Assembly: GCA_016188575.1 (NCBI GenBank)
Contig: JACPHN010000032.1
Location: 62,001 to 126,000, forward strand
Origin: Candidatus Schekmanbacteria bacterium
Lineage (GTDB): Bacteria > CSSED10-310 > JACPHN01
Direction of reading: 5' to 3'
Length of the DNA: 64,000 bases
Shown: positions 7,697-16,393 of the stretch, piece after piece
How the letters are laid out: every line of letters starts with the position of its first letter
How positions within the stretch are numbered: the first letter of the stretch is position 1
The notes under the pieces: generated by a model
The model's database searches: none
What the model was told of the DNA's origin: nothing
What the model saw: only the letters and a program-made list of their open reading frames with translations
Made by a program: the position numbers and the translations under genes

Positions 7697-8411
7697 TCGC
7701 CCCTTCGCGGCGCATCCCGTGCCAGCGCACCAACCGACACCACGGCATTTGTCGTGCGGCGCGCGCCGGCCGCTGCATCGGCCGCGGCTATCCGTCCTCT
7801 CGCCGCACATCCGCCCCGTCCTCCTCACCGCTCCGCGCCAGCCGCACGCGCCAGCTCGCGCCCATCCGCTGCAGCTCGAAGGCGATCGTCGTCGATCGCC
7901 TCGCGCACCTCGCGGCTGTTGCTCCCGAGGCGCACGCGCACGTTGGGATGCAGCGTCCCGAGAGGACGCGCAGCTCGGCACGCGCGACATGTGCAATTCA
8001 GGTTGGACGCGGGAGCTGTCGTCCAGCTCGATTGGCGATACAATGCAGCGCCGAGGGACGCGATGAGGCTCAGTCGTCGTTGGTGGCGCGACTAATGGGA
8101 AACTCAGGTTGCGAGGTCGTCCGTTTCATCCGGCGCGGGTCGGCGATGCCGGTGGAAAACTAATGTGGAGCGATCGTCGTCGCCAAAGACCCTGAGGTGT
8201 TTACCCGCTCCGTGCCCGACGGATCGCTGACGGGCGCGGCGGTCGCGGGCTTGCTGTGGCTTCCGCACAAGCAGGCCTTCCAGGTCTTGCCGATCCTCGA
8301 TCGACTGCCTCGATCGACGCACCGCGACCTCTTTTCAGCGTAGCAAAGCCGACTCTCGCGAAAGGGACGTTGGCACCACAGAATCACCGAGATGCTCTTG
8401 GAGAGGATGGG
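7697..8411. other. Intergenic region between divergent genes, no gene recognised
   Basis: About 700 bases between the lasso promoter and the FG-GAP protein start. Open frames exist in several phases, but none has a ribosome binding site, a recognisable motif or convincing codon use. A GGAGAGG ribosome binding site for the downstream gene lies near 8400. Confidence 0.5.
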
Positions 8412-11400
8412 ATGAGCCAGCAGCTCCGGGTTACTTTTGGCCGTGCTGATTCCTGGGCCACCTCCGTGTTGTCTGTTGTGACTCTGTGGTTGCTCTGCTG
8501 CTGGCTGCCGGTGGCGGCGGTAGCCGCCGAAGTTACGTTCGAGGCTCTCGTCATCGACTCCACCACCGCCGGCGACTGCAAGATGGTCGGCGACATCGAC
8601 CGCGACGGTTTCGCCGACGTCGTCATCGGCGGGACGGCCGGCACCGAAGACCTGCGGTGGTATCGGTACCCCACCGGGGAGAAGCTGGCGATCGGGGCCG
8701 CCAATGTCGAGCTCACGACCGATGGCGAGCTCGGCGACGTGGATGCCGATGGAGATCTCGACGTCATCATCCCGGACGGAGCGTCGGGCGACAACCTGTG
8801 CTGGTTCGCGAACCCGCTCCCCAGTGGTGACCTGTTCGGCGGCGCGACCTGGACGCGTCACCCCATTGGCGCAGTCGGGGGATGGGGCAAGGACGTCGAA
8901 CCCGCCGACTTCGATGGCGATGGTCGTCTGGATGTCGCAACGCGGTCGAACGACCAGGCTTTCGTCTTCTTTCAGGACGGCGCCGCGACCTGGACCCGGC
9001 TCGTTTTTCAGGACGTCGCGCTGGGTTACGAGGGCATGGGACGCGGCGATATTGACCGCGACGGAGATCCGGACCTGCTGCTGCGCGGCACCTGGCTCGA
9101 GAATCCCGGCGGCGATGCGGCCCGCTCCGCCGCCGCATGGTCCGAACACGACATTGGGGCGGCCGACACGGATTTCAAGGTTCTCGCCACGGATCTCGAT
9201 GGCGACGGCAGGATTGACGTGCTCTACTCGAGCTCCGAGAATACGGCCGATGTCGTCTGGTGGTCCCATGGGGGTGATCCACGCGGCGCCTGGACGGGCA
9301 GGATTATCGAGAGCGCTCTGAATCGTTGCCACACGCTTCAGGCCGCGGACCTCGATCGCGATGGTGATCGCGACGTGGTTCTCGGCCAGATGCACACCGC
9401 AGCGGCGCAGGAGATCGCCGCGTACCTCAATGACGATGGCCTGGGCACCACCTGGACCCGCACCGTCTTCGGCAGCGGCGGTATCCACAACGGGGTGCTC
9501 GCCGATCTCGGCAACGACGGTGACCACGACCTGTTCGGTGCCAACTGGACGGGCAATCCTCCGGTGCGTCTCTGGCTCAATACGACCGATGCCCGCCTCG
9601 GGTTAGACGCCTGGACGTACATCGCGGTTTCCAGCAGCCACGTTCAGACGTTCGGCCTGGCGTTTGGCGATATCGACAGAGATCGCGATCGCGACATCGT
9701 CTCTGGGCCGTACTGGTATGCCAACCCCGGCGGCGACATGACCGGTACCTGGGAGCAGCGCTCCTTCCCGGCCGGACTCCACGCGCTTGCGACTGGCGAT
9801 GTCGACGGCGACGAGCTCGCTGACGTCATCGCCCAGCGCGACTCCGGGGCTCTCGAGCTCTGGTGGCTCGAGGCGGCAGACGCGGCGGTGTCCGCGTGGA
9901 CGTCCGTTTCCGTCGGCACCGTCGAGAGCGCGAGCCACGCGCTCGGCGCTCAGGGGTACCGCACCGCCGACCTGGCCGGAGACGGGCGCGCCGAAGTGCT
10001 CGTCAGCAGCGGCGGCGGGATTTACATGTTCAGCGCGCCGCTGGCTCCTGAGGCGGGAGACTGGCCGCGCACGCGAGTGACCACGAATGCCTCGGATGAA
10101 GGCCTTGCCATCGGGGACATCGACCGCGACGGTAGACCTGACATCGCCGCCACCACCGGCGACGCCAAAGGCGTGGAATGGTATCGCAACCCGGGTGCGG
10201 CCGGCGGTGCATGGGTAGCTCACACCGTCGGATCCTTTCCCGAGGCGGTCTACCCGGACCGCACCGAGATCGCCGACCTCGACGGCGACGGCCGGCTGGA
10301 CATCGTCGTCACCGAGGAGAACGGCGGCGCGGACAGCGCGGAAACCTACTGGTGGACCGCACCCCCCGATCCCACCTCGACGCCCTGGACCCGATCGCTC
10401 CTGGTCTCGCAAGGTTCCACCAACAGCCTCGACGTGGCTGACCTCGACCGCGACGGGGACGCCGACGTCATCACGGCAGAGCACCGCGGGGCATTGCGCG
10501 TCACCATTCACGAAAACGCGGGCCAGGCCACCTCCTGGATTGCGCACGAGATCGACGCCGGCAAGGAGAGCCATCTCGGCGCCAGGCTCGACGACCTCGA
10601 TCGCGACGGCGACCTGGACGTGGTCAGTATCGCCTGGGACGCGCCGAGCATGCTGCATTTGTGGCGCAACGACGGTGTCGAAGCGCCGGTGGCCACGCCC
10701 CCGAGCATCGTCCAGGCGCACGCCGTCGGCACCAATACGCGGGTGACGCTGACGTTCGACCGAGCACTCGACCGCACGTCGGCGGAAACCGCTACGAACT
10801 ATGCGATCAGCTCGCCCGCGCAAATCTTCGCGGCGCGGCTTGGCGCGACCAGCGACCTGGTCGAGCTGACCACCACGGCAATGGAGGAAGGGCGCCAGTA
10901 CGAGCTGACCGTCAACGACGTGCGCAGCAGCACCGGCGCCGCGATCGCGCCGGACTCGCGGGCGACCGTCACCTACCGCGCCATCGCAGTGCCCGACGGT
11001 CTGGTCGCATACTGGCCGTTCGAGCAGGGCGCCGGCGAAATGGCAGCGGATCTCTCCGGCCGAGGGCACGACGGCCTGCTGCGCGGAGCGGTCTGGAATG
11101 TGAGCGGCAGGTATGGAACCGCCTTGTCCCTGGACGGCGTCGGCGCGCACGTCGACGCGGGCTACTGGGGAGTCCAGGCGAGCGCGCTCACAGTCGCGGC
11201 CTGGTTTCGCGCGGAGAGCTTCGACAATGCCGACGCACGGCTGGTCTCCAAAGCGGCGGGGCCCGCCGAGCAGGAGCACGACTGGATGTTGAGCACGACC
11301 ACCAGTGGCGGCGGCATGCGCCTGCGCGGGAGATTGCGCGCCGCAGGCTCGACGCTGACAGTCATCGCGGCCTCAGGCGACCTGCAAGCCGGACGCTGGA

Positions 11401-11762
11401 TTCATGCCGCGGTCGTGTACGATGGCAGCGAGGTGCGACTCTACAAGGACGGTGAGCTGGTGGGCAGCGCTCCGAAGTCCGGAGCGCTCGCCGACAGCCC
11501 CGGCACGAAGGTGCTCGTGGGCAGCAACCCCGATGGATATGCCGCGTTCGACGGGCTCATCGACGATGTTCGCATCTACGATCGAGCGCTCGGCGCGGAC
11601 GAAATCATGGCGGTGCTTCAGGGGGGGTCGATCATCGTCTCGCAGGTTGCTCTCGGCATTGCGGTGTCGATCATCGCCCTGCTGGGGGTGGCCGCCGTGG
11701 CGCGGCGGCGCGGCCGATCGCCCGACCGGCCGGACGCGGCGCTGGCAGCTTCCTCACCGTGA
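8412..11762 (+). CDS. FG-GAP/VCBS repeat surface protein with LamG domain and C-terminal anchor
   Basis: 1116 aa from ATG at 8412, chosen for the GGAGAGG upstream and because it gives an N-terminal signal peptide (hydrophobic run ending AAVAA). Residues ~40-760 contain about 14 FG-GAP/VCBS units of the form D-x-D-x-D-G-x-x-D-(V/I)-(V/I), Ca2+-binding blades of a beta-propeller. An SbsA-like Ig segment ([19 protein letters not shown]) follows. Then comes a LamG/concanavalin-like domain beginning [26 protein letters not shown]-terminal membrane helix with a basic tail ([15 protein letters not shown]) suggests surface anchoring. Its partner or ligand is unknown. Confidence 0.85.
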   Translation: MSQQLRVTFGRADSWATSVLSVVTLWLLCCWLPVAAVAAEVTFEALVIDSTTAGDCKMVGDIDRDGFADVVIGGTAGTEDLRWYRYPTGEKLAIGAANVELTTDGELGDVDADGDLDVIIPDGASGDNLCWFANPLPSGDLFGGATWTRHPIGAVGGWGKDVEPADFDGDGRLDVATRSNDQAFVFFQDGAATWTRLVFQDVALGYEGMGRGDIDRDGDPDLLLRGTWLENPGGDAARSAAAWSEHDIGAADTDFKVLATDLDGDGRIDVLYSSSENTADVVWWSHGGDPRGAWTGRIIESALNRCHTLQAADLDRDGDRDVVLGQMHTAAAQEIAAYLNDDGLGTTWTRTVFGSGGIHNGVLADLGNDGDHDLFGANWTGNPPVRLWLNTTDARLGLDAWTYIAVSSSHVQTFGLAFGDIDRDRDRDIVSGPYWYANPGGDMTGTWEQRSFPAGLHALATGDVDGDELADVIAQRDSGALELWWLEAADAAVSAWTSVSVGTVESASHALGAQGYRTADLAGDGRAEVLVSSGGGIYMFSAPLAPEAGDWPRTRVTTNASDEGLAIGDIDRDGRPDIAATTGDAKGVEWYRNPGAAGGAWVAHTVGSFPEAVYPDRTEIADLDGDGRLDIVVTEENGGADSAETYWWTAPPDPTSTPWTRSLLVSQGSTNSLDVADLDRDGDADVITAEHRGALRVTIHENAGQATSWIAHEIDAGKESHLGARLDDLDRDGDLDVVSIAWDAPSMLHLWRNDGVEAPVATPPSIVQAHAVGTNTRVTLTFDRALDRTSAETATNYAISSPAQIFAARLGATSDLVELTTTAMEEGRQYELTVNDVRSSTGAAIAPDSRATVTYRAIAVPDGLVAYWPFEQGAGEMAADLSGRGHDGLLRGAVWNVSGRYGTALSLDGVGAHVDAGYWGVQASALTVAAWFRAESFDNADARLVSKAAGPAEQEHDWMLSTTTSGGGMRLRGRLRAAGSTLTVIAASGDLQAGRWIHAAVVYDGSEVRLYKDGELVGSAPKSGALADSPGTKVLVGSNPDGYAAFDGLIDDVRIYDRALGADEIMAVLQGGSIIVSQVALGIAVSIIALLGVAAVARRRGRSPDRPDAALAASSP

Positions 11763-12080
11763 CGCGGTCGCCGTCGCCATCCAGCGCCAGGGTGCGCCCC
11801 TCGGGCCCAGGCCGTTGCCGCAGATAACGCCTGAGCGGCGCCACGACCAGGCGCTCAATGGCGCGCCGCAGCGGGCGCGCGCCGAGCTCCCGGTCGAATT
11901 CGCGGCGCACCACCAGGTCACGAACACTGCCAACCGCAATGCCTGCGTGGCTTCACGCGCTCCAGCGTTGGACGTCATGATGATGATCGCATTCGTGAAA
12001 TCGACGTGGCGACCGCGCGCATCCATCAAGCGCCAGGCTCCGAGCACCTGCAGCAGCAGAGCGTGTGCCGACGGATCCGC
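11720..12080 (-). pseudogene. ClpB/ClpA-type AAA+ chaperone remnant
   Basis: One minus-strand frame reads [17 protein letters not shown], then [13 protein letters not shown]. This is the ClpB second AAA domain around sensor 1. The next conserved piece, [20 protein letters not shown], which is the C-terminal D2-small motif, lies in another frame, and the ~60-90 residues expected between them are absent. The remnant overlaps the 3' end of the opposite-strand FG-GAP gene. It is a deletion- and frameshift-inactivated fragment. Confidence 0.6.
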
Positions 12081-12137
12081 TCCCGAAGATCCCACCGCTC
12101 CGGTTTCCGAAGTGGATTGGCCGGTGAAGCTGCGGCC

Positions 12138-12299
12138 GTGAATCCGCTGCTCCTGGATACGTGCACCGCTCCGTGGCTCGCCGGACAGCACGAATGCTCG
12201 AGTCCTCGTGCGCAAGAGCTGTTGATCCAGCCGGACGTGATCGCGCCCGTCTCGGACTTCATTCTTTTGAGCGCTACTCGGAGAAGCGCGACGCCGTGA
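12138..12299 (+). pseudogene. VapC-type PIN toxin N-terminal remnant
   Basis: A GTG overlapping an upstream stop (GTGA) begins [16 protein letters not shown], resembling the first strand and catalytic Asp of PIN-domain VapC toxins (LLLDTcaalWla). The helix AQELL follows, then the sequence degenerates and stops after 53 codons instead of ~130. The remaining acidic residues of the active site are absent. The frame ending at 12141 could be the tail of a lost antitoxin, but shows no diagnostic motif. Confidence 0.4.
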
Positions 12300-12649
12300 C
12301 CTGGGGCGACAAGATGTGAGCAGCTACCTGCGACCTCGCTGTTCGCATCGTGCAGGCCGTCAGCGACGAAGCCAATGGGTTGCTTGCGCACGCGCGCGAA
12401 GGACTCGGAGCGCATCACGCCCCGGCTTTCTTCCACGTACAGCACGAGCTTGTGCATGCGACGGGGTTGGCCCTTGCAGGGCACGTCCGTGAGGCCGCGC
12501 AGCAGCTCGCAGCGCTTTGGGCTCGGCCATCGGAGCATTCGGAGCATGACGGCGGGTGCGGCGGTCCTACCGCAGCGCACGTTCATGCGCCTGTTGGCAC
12601 GCCGCATGACCCTTGCTGAGGCCCTAACGATGAACGAGGCCTGCGCTGG
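12300..12649. other. No gene recognised
   Basis: Short overlapping frames on both strands without ribosome binding sites or family motifs. It lies between gene remnants and the BrnT module, and is probably decayed accessory DNA. Confidence 0.4.
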
Positions 12650-12895
12650 TTATGCGCTCCGCCGCTTCTTGGCATGCGTCCGAATGAGATCCGCGAGAGA
12701 CCGAAGCGCTGCGTTCGCCGACGACGCATCTGGAAAGACCGCCGCAACATCGGGATCCAGGGTAACGACGATGGTCCCTTTTGCGTAAGTCTCGGCATAC
12801 TTGTTCGGCCTTGCATGTGAAAAATCGTATTCGGGCAGGATTTCGTCTTCCGGAATTTCGGCAACCGACGGAGGATGGCCCTTAACCTTCTTCAT
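12650..12895 (-). CDS. BrnA-like antitoxin partner of BrnT
   Basis: 81 aa from ATG at 12895, overlapping the 3' end of the BrnT-like gene by 14 bases in the usual toxin-first order. The central stretch PEYDFSHARPNKYAETYAKG, with a following V-x-LDPDVAAVFPDASSANAALRSL helix, is typical of short antitoxins encoded after BrnT-family toxins. They carry a toxin-wrapping segment and a DNA-binding or dimerisation region. It would neutralise the toxin and autorepress the pair. An upstream in-frame Met would lie deep inside the toxin gene. Confidence 0.75.
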   Translation of the reverse strand: MKKVKGHPPSVAEIPEDEILPEYDFSHARPNKYAETYAKGTIVVTLDPDVAAVFPDASSANAALRSLADLIRTHAKKRRSA

Positions 12896-13160
12896 ATTCT
12901 CTCCGTTCGCGGCACGTGGCAACGCGCGCACTGATGAGCCGTATCGCTTCTCCTCGATCCGTGAACATGTCCGCGAGCAGTCGTTGCTTTTCAGAATGGC
13001 CCATGAGAACGAATCGCTGTTTGTCTTCAGAGTGGCGTTCGTCGTCTACGATTCGACCAAGGGGATCGGCGAAGACGGTTCGCGCTTCTTCGAAGGCGAC
13101 TCCATGCTTGGCCAGGTTGGCAGCCGCCTTCTCCGTCGCCCACTCGAATCGCAGCGTCAC
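12882..13160 (-). CDS. brnT: BrnT-family RNase toxin
   Basis: 92 aa with the BrnT pattern: FEWATEKAAANLAKHGVAFEEARTVFADP, then DDERHSEDKQRFVLMGHSEKQRLL, and a C-terminal RLISARVATCRERREYEE, which matches the conserved (R)iISAR.at..Er..Ye ending. BrnT proteins are RelE-fold ribonucleases that inhibit translation. Length and motifs look complete, in contrast to the broken toxin genes around it. It is the first gene of a two-gene operon. Confidence 0.85.
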   Translation of the reverse strand: MTLRFEWATEKAAANLAKHGVAFEEARTVFADPLGRIVDDERHSEDKQRFVLMGHSEKQRLLADMFTDRGEAIRLISARVATCRERREYEEG

Positions 13161-13283
13161 CGATCACCCGCCATTCCAGAATACCTCGAGCCCCGCACTG
13201 GCGCCTAACGGGGCGCCGGGTCAGCGGCCGCGCTCGGAGTGTACTACCGCAGGGTGCTGTCCGCAGCACAGGGTTGTCAGTTG

Positions 13284-14405
13284 TCAGGCGCCTCCATCGA
13301 CGGCACGTGCCTTATCACCGTCGAAGAGCGAGAGCTGCCCTCTTCGTGGGCGCGACATCGGTGCGAGTCTGGCAGACAGGTCATCCCGAGACACGACATA
13401 CACGAACTCCTTGTTCCTGAGGTGGCTGACAGTTCCAACCTTCTCCCCCTGCGGATTGTGAATGCCGATCTGGGCGCCTACATAGCGCTTGAAATCGTTC
13501 TCGATGGTCGTGACCTTGCCTTCGCCGTTCCACAGGGCGGCGAGCATGGATTCCATCTCCTCTCGGGCGAGGTACCCCTCGTTGTTGAACGACACCACCA
13601 GCACCGGCGCGCGTACAGAGGCGAGTAGCTGCCGCATGATGCCCGCGAACTGGGGGCGGGAGTTGAAGACGCTTTGGCGCTGGCGCACGTCCAGCCGCTT
13701 GCAGGCGACGCCGTACACTTCCGGCTTGTCCCACTTCACCAGCGATTCCCACACGTGGTAGTTGCCCAGGTACGAGTGCTGGTTATAGGGCGGGTCGATA
13801 TACGCGACATCGGCTTCGAGCAGCTTGACGGCTTCGAGCGCTTCGAGGCCCGTGGCTTGCCCCTTGCCGTGCCTGGCGCGGGGCAGCACTTCAGGAACGC
13901 GCAGCTCGAGGTCGTTGTATGCCCTGGGCGCCCAGGTCTTGAGATAGGCCATTTGCAGGCCCGTCGTTGAATCCACGCGGTCCGCCGCCTCCATGAGCGA
14001 CACGAGCATCACCGCTTCCAGTTCGGGACCAAGGCCTTTTACCGCGATGGCCTCGCGGATGGCGTCGATGCGCTCGCCGTTCTTTGGTTGGAAGAAGCGG
14101 GACTTCACGCAGAAGGTCTCGGTGAAATAGCCTGGAGCGCCGTTCACGGCGTTGAGCTCGCGAACGAGTTTCCTGACGTCATCGATCACATCCTCGGCGT
14201 CAGCCTGCACGTAGCAGCGTGCGAGCGTCACGGCGTAGGCGTTGTGGTCGTTTGACAAAACGCGGTACCCGGCGGCCTTCAGCGCGTGACCGACGCGAGA
14301 TGTCCCGGAAAACAGGTCGATGACCGAGTGCGCGTTCGCCGCGCGGCGGACGGCCTCGAGAATGACCGGAATGAGCGTGCGCTTGGACCCGATGTACTTG
14401 ATCAA
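13284..14405 (-). CDS. D12-class DNA adenine-N6 methyltransferase
   Basis: 373 aa from a TTG at 14405 with GGGAG upstream; this start makes the sequence begin LIKYIGSKRTLIP, the expected D12-class N-terminus. It has the SAM-binding motif DLFSGTSRVG, the catalytic DPPY in AYIDPPYNQHSYLGNYHVWESL and FNNEGY. It would methylate adenine within a restriction site or act as an orphan methylase. Its start overlaps the stop of the upstream frame (TTGA), consistent with a restriction-modification operon whose nuclease is damaged. Confidence 0.85.
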   Translation of the reverse strand: MIKYIGSKRTLIPVILEAVRRAANAHSVIDLFSGTSRVGHALKAAGYRVLSNDHNAYAVTLARCYVQADAEDVIDDVRKLVRELNAVNGAPGYFTETFCVKSRFFQPKNGERIDAIREAIAVKGLGPELEAVMLVSLMEAADRVDSTTGLQMAYLKTWAPRAYNDLELRVPEVLPRARHGKGQATGLEALEAVKLLEADVAYIDPPYNQHSYLGNYHVWESLVKWDKPEVYGVACKRLDVRQRQSVFNSRPQFAGIMRQLLASVRAPVLVVSFNNEGYLAREEMESMLAALWNGEGKVTTIENDFKRYVGAQIGIHNPQGEKVGTVSHLRNKEFVYVVSRDDLSARLAPMSRPRRGQLSLFDGDKARAVDGGA

Positions 14406-14950
14406 CGTGCGCTCCCTACAGCTCGCGGCGTGCCCTGAAACAACCAGGACAGGAGACCGGTGAGGAATCGGGTGTACTCCGCCACGGTGCAAGCGTGCTC
14501 CAGCGAAAACCACCGGGACGGATCCGCATTCGGATCGGTGACACCATCGGACGCCGATGTCGGAATGAACATCGATCTCTGCCCGACGGTGAGCTTCGCG
14601 TAGCGCCGGGCGCCGACGCCAGCGACCACCTCGACCTGCGCACCGCCCGTCTCGGCAACACGCCGGAAGGCGACCCAGAGACGCGCGATCAACCGCTCGA
14701 AGTCCTCGCCCTCCCGTCTGGCGCCCGTCCCCGTGTTGGCCACGCTTTGGGTGGCCTCGAAGGTCTCCATCTGGGTGCAGATCCGCTTGATCTCGCTGTT
14801 GAGCTCAGGTCCAGGCATCTTCAAGTCCTCGCTCCGCGGGTTCGCTCCGTGGGCGCCCAACGCCTTGGCGATCAGCAGCGACGCGAAGCGTCCCCGTCGA
14901 AGCTCGTCAACCCAGCGCGGGGAGAGGGAGACGTCGATGAGGAGTCTCAT
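14402..14950 (-). pseudogene. Chimera: DUF5615 toxin N-terminus fused to a probable restriction-nuclease fragment
   Basis: The 182-codon frame starts MRLLIDVSLSPRWVDELRR, the N-terminus of DUF5615 PIN-like toxins (MRlLlDmNLSPrwv). After about 24 residues it changes to a sequence unlike that family. From PGPELNSEIKRICTQMETF it reads as the N-terminal part of a protein with REGEDFERLIARLW, plausible for a type II endonuclease encoded next to its methylase. The first codon overlaps the stop of the DUF433 gene (ATGA), the usual antitoxin-toxin arrangement. The most economical view is a deletion fusing two genes. The nuclease identity is inference from context. Confidence 0.5.
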
Positions 14951-15173
14951 GAGGCCCGCAGAGGAAGCTCAACCTCTTCGGCACGCCATGCGGCGTAGGA
15001 GAGGGCGGCGTGGATATCTTCCTTTTCGAGATAGGGGTAGGCCTGCAGAATCTCCGTTGCCGAGTGTCCGGAGGCAAGCCTACGACCGTACCGACCGTAA
15101 TCCGCATCCCACGGATGCACGGTCGGCCGCCCATGACTTCGGGGTCGTACGTAATCCCCGAAAGAGGGTCCAT
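14947..15173 (-). pseudogene. DUF433 antitoxin with a frameshift
   Basis: The first part, MDPLSGITYDPEVMGGRPCI, then RGMRITVGTVVG, is the DUF433 N-terminus. The second part, LASGHSATEILQAYPYLEKE, then DIHAALSYAAW, is the DUF433 C-terminal helix pair but lies in another frame. Adding one base near 15083 would restore a standard ~75-aa protein (GTVVG, then LASGHSATE). DUF433 proteins are VapB-like antitoxins paired with DUF5615 toxins, and the next frame is indeed a broken DUF5615 gene. Confidence 0.65.
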
Positions 15174-15554
15174 GGTTGGTTCTCCTTGTCCTTGGTTCGT
15201 TCCTCAGCCTACGTGCCGGCCGTCGAACTAGCAACACGTCTTTGAGGCACGAGCACTGCCTCACGAAGCCCGGCAACGACTCCCTGTCCGTCGAACCGGC
15301 GCCGGGTGCAGCGGACAGCGCCCTCCGGTAGTAGACTACCTCCGGGCGTTGCCGCTCGAAACGACAGCCCCCGAGGAGTTTGGCAATTCAGCGAGGCTGG
15401 AATTCGGTTTCTTTGTGAGGGAACGGCTAAAAAGAGTGTCCAGCCGACGCCTTCCAGGCGCGGCTGACCTGGCTCTCCTTTCGGCTACATTTTCTCAAGA
15501 TACAAGGGTCCACAAGATTTTCTATAATCCAGGACAGGAGGTTGTACACACTGT
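15174..15554. other. Intergenic region, no gene recognised
   Basis: About 380 bases between the DUF433 remnant and the small protein of the next toxin-like locus. Apart from the palindrome near 15330 it holds no convincing frame. The section after 15400 is noticeably less GC-rich than the surroundings, as is the following locus, a hint of transferred DNA. Confidence 0.4.
15327..15340. repeat. 14-bp palindrome
   Basis: GGTAGT-AG-ACTACC, flanked by CCTCC and TCCGGG, so a hairpin can extend a little further. It lies in the gap upstream of the broken nucleotidyltransferase locus. Function unknown; it could be an operator of that locus. Confidence 0.4.
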
Positions 15555-15770
15555 ATGGACTCCCTTACGATAACGACACTGAGACTCGATAAGACGGCAT
15601 TGTCGCATGTCTCATGCTTTGATAGCTCAGACGAAAAAGCCTATTGGCTCTCGCGAACCCCATCTGAACGGTTGCAGCACATGGAGCTGTTGCGTCGTAT
15701 CAATTATGGACATCACGATAACGCCAGACTTCAAAGAGTTCTTGAGGTTGCTCAATACGCACAGCGTTGA
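15555..15770 (+). CDS. Small protein upstream of a DUF6036-type nucleotidyltransferase, probable antitoxin
   Basis: 71 aa. The sequence SSDEKAYWLSRTPSERLQHM, then ELLRRINYG...ARLQRVLEVAQ, follows a pattern common to short proteins encoded just before DUF6036/AbiEii-type nucleotidyltransferases (YWLxrtpxERLxaleLLRRxxYG...RLqRvlev). The C-terminal ~20 codons overlap the nucleotidyltransferase start in another frame. Local base composition is lower in GC than the surroundings. Function as antitoxin is inferred from position. Confidence 0.5.
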   Translation: MDSLTITTLRLDKTALSHVSCFDSSDEKAYWLSRTPSERLQHMELLRRINYGHHDNARLQRVLEVAQYAQR

Positions 15771-16003
15771 ATACGTCGCTCTTTTTGCAAGACCACAGTA
15801 TTGTCCGCATGGGCCTCCCCCCAATGCGGATTGAGGTTCTAACGACCATTTCAGGTGTGCAGTTCGCCGCATGTTATGCCGAGCGAGTAGCCACTATGAT
15901 CGATGGTGTAGAGGTCAATCTGATTAGCCTCAAAGACCTCAAAGCCAATAAGAAGGCCAGTGGTCGATACAAAGACTTGGACGATCTAGAACATCTGTCG
16001 TGA
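15706..16003 (+). pseudogene. DUF6036-type nucleotidyltransferase with internal deletion
   Basis: The gene begins MDITITPDFKEFLRLLNTHS, then VEYVAL, the normal N-terminus (FrefLrLLnahgVeYlvvGG). It then jumps, in another frame, to FLQDHSIVRMGLPPMRIEVL and DGVEVNLISLKDLKANKKAS, the normal C-terminal half. The GG..DxD catalytic segment, some 60-70 residues, is missing, so the enzyme is dead. With the small upstream protein it is the relic of a toxin-antitoxin-like pair. Confidence 0.6.
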
Positions 16004-16393
16004 AACTTGCTGGGGCAGCGTAACAACGTCCGCGAAGGCGGAGAAATGCTCTGGTATCGCCATTCGTGGCCACGTCTGTCGAGCGCTCCTCAGCGAGCTC
16101 CCCGGAATCCATAGAGAGCTTGGACATTTACCATGCCGATTGTGTTGCGATTGGCGACTCTCCGCGCAACCTCGGGTCCCCTCTCCACGGCGCCTCGGAC
16201 CAGCTTCCCGGATCCGATACTGAGCCTCACGGGTTTCTGCCGGGAGCACAAGGCGCGGATCACGGTCATGAGCGCCGCGAGTCTCTCGCCCCAAGAAGAG
16301 ATGACCACGAACCTTCTCGCGATCATCCACGGCGCAGGTGCGGCATTCAAGATTCCGTCCCTTTTCCGAACTTCGCCTCCTTCCAGATACCCG
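16004..16393. other. No gene recognised
   Basis: 390 bases between the nucleotidyltransferase remnant and the BNR-repeat gene. A minus-strand frame (16090-16440) runs through it, but overlaps the end of the BNR gene, has no ribosome binding site and matches no family known to me. Confidence 0.4.

Noticed and set aside
9603-11279. 558-codon minus-strand frame opposite the FG-GAP gene
   Set aside because: Its apparent regularity (AVAVEV...) is the complement of the D-x-D-G repeats on the plus strand, not an independent repeat protein.
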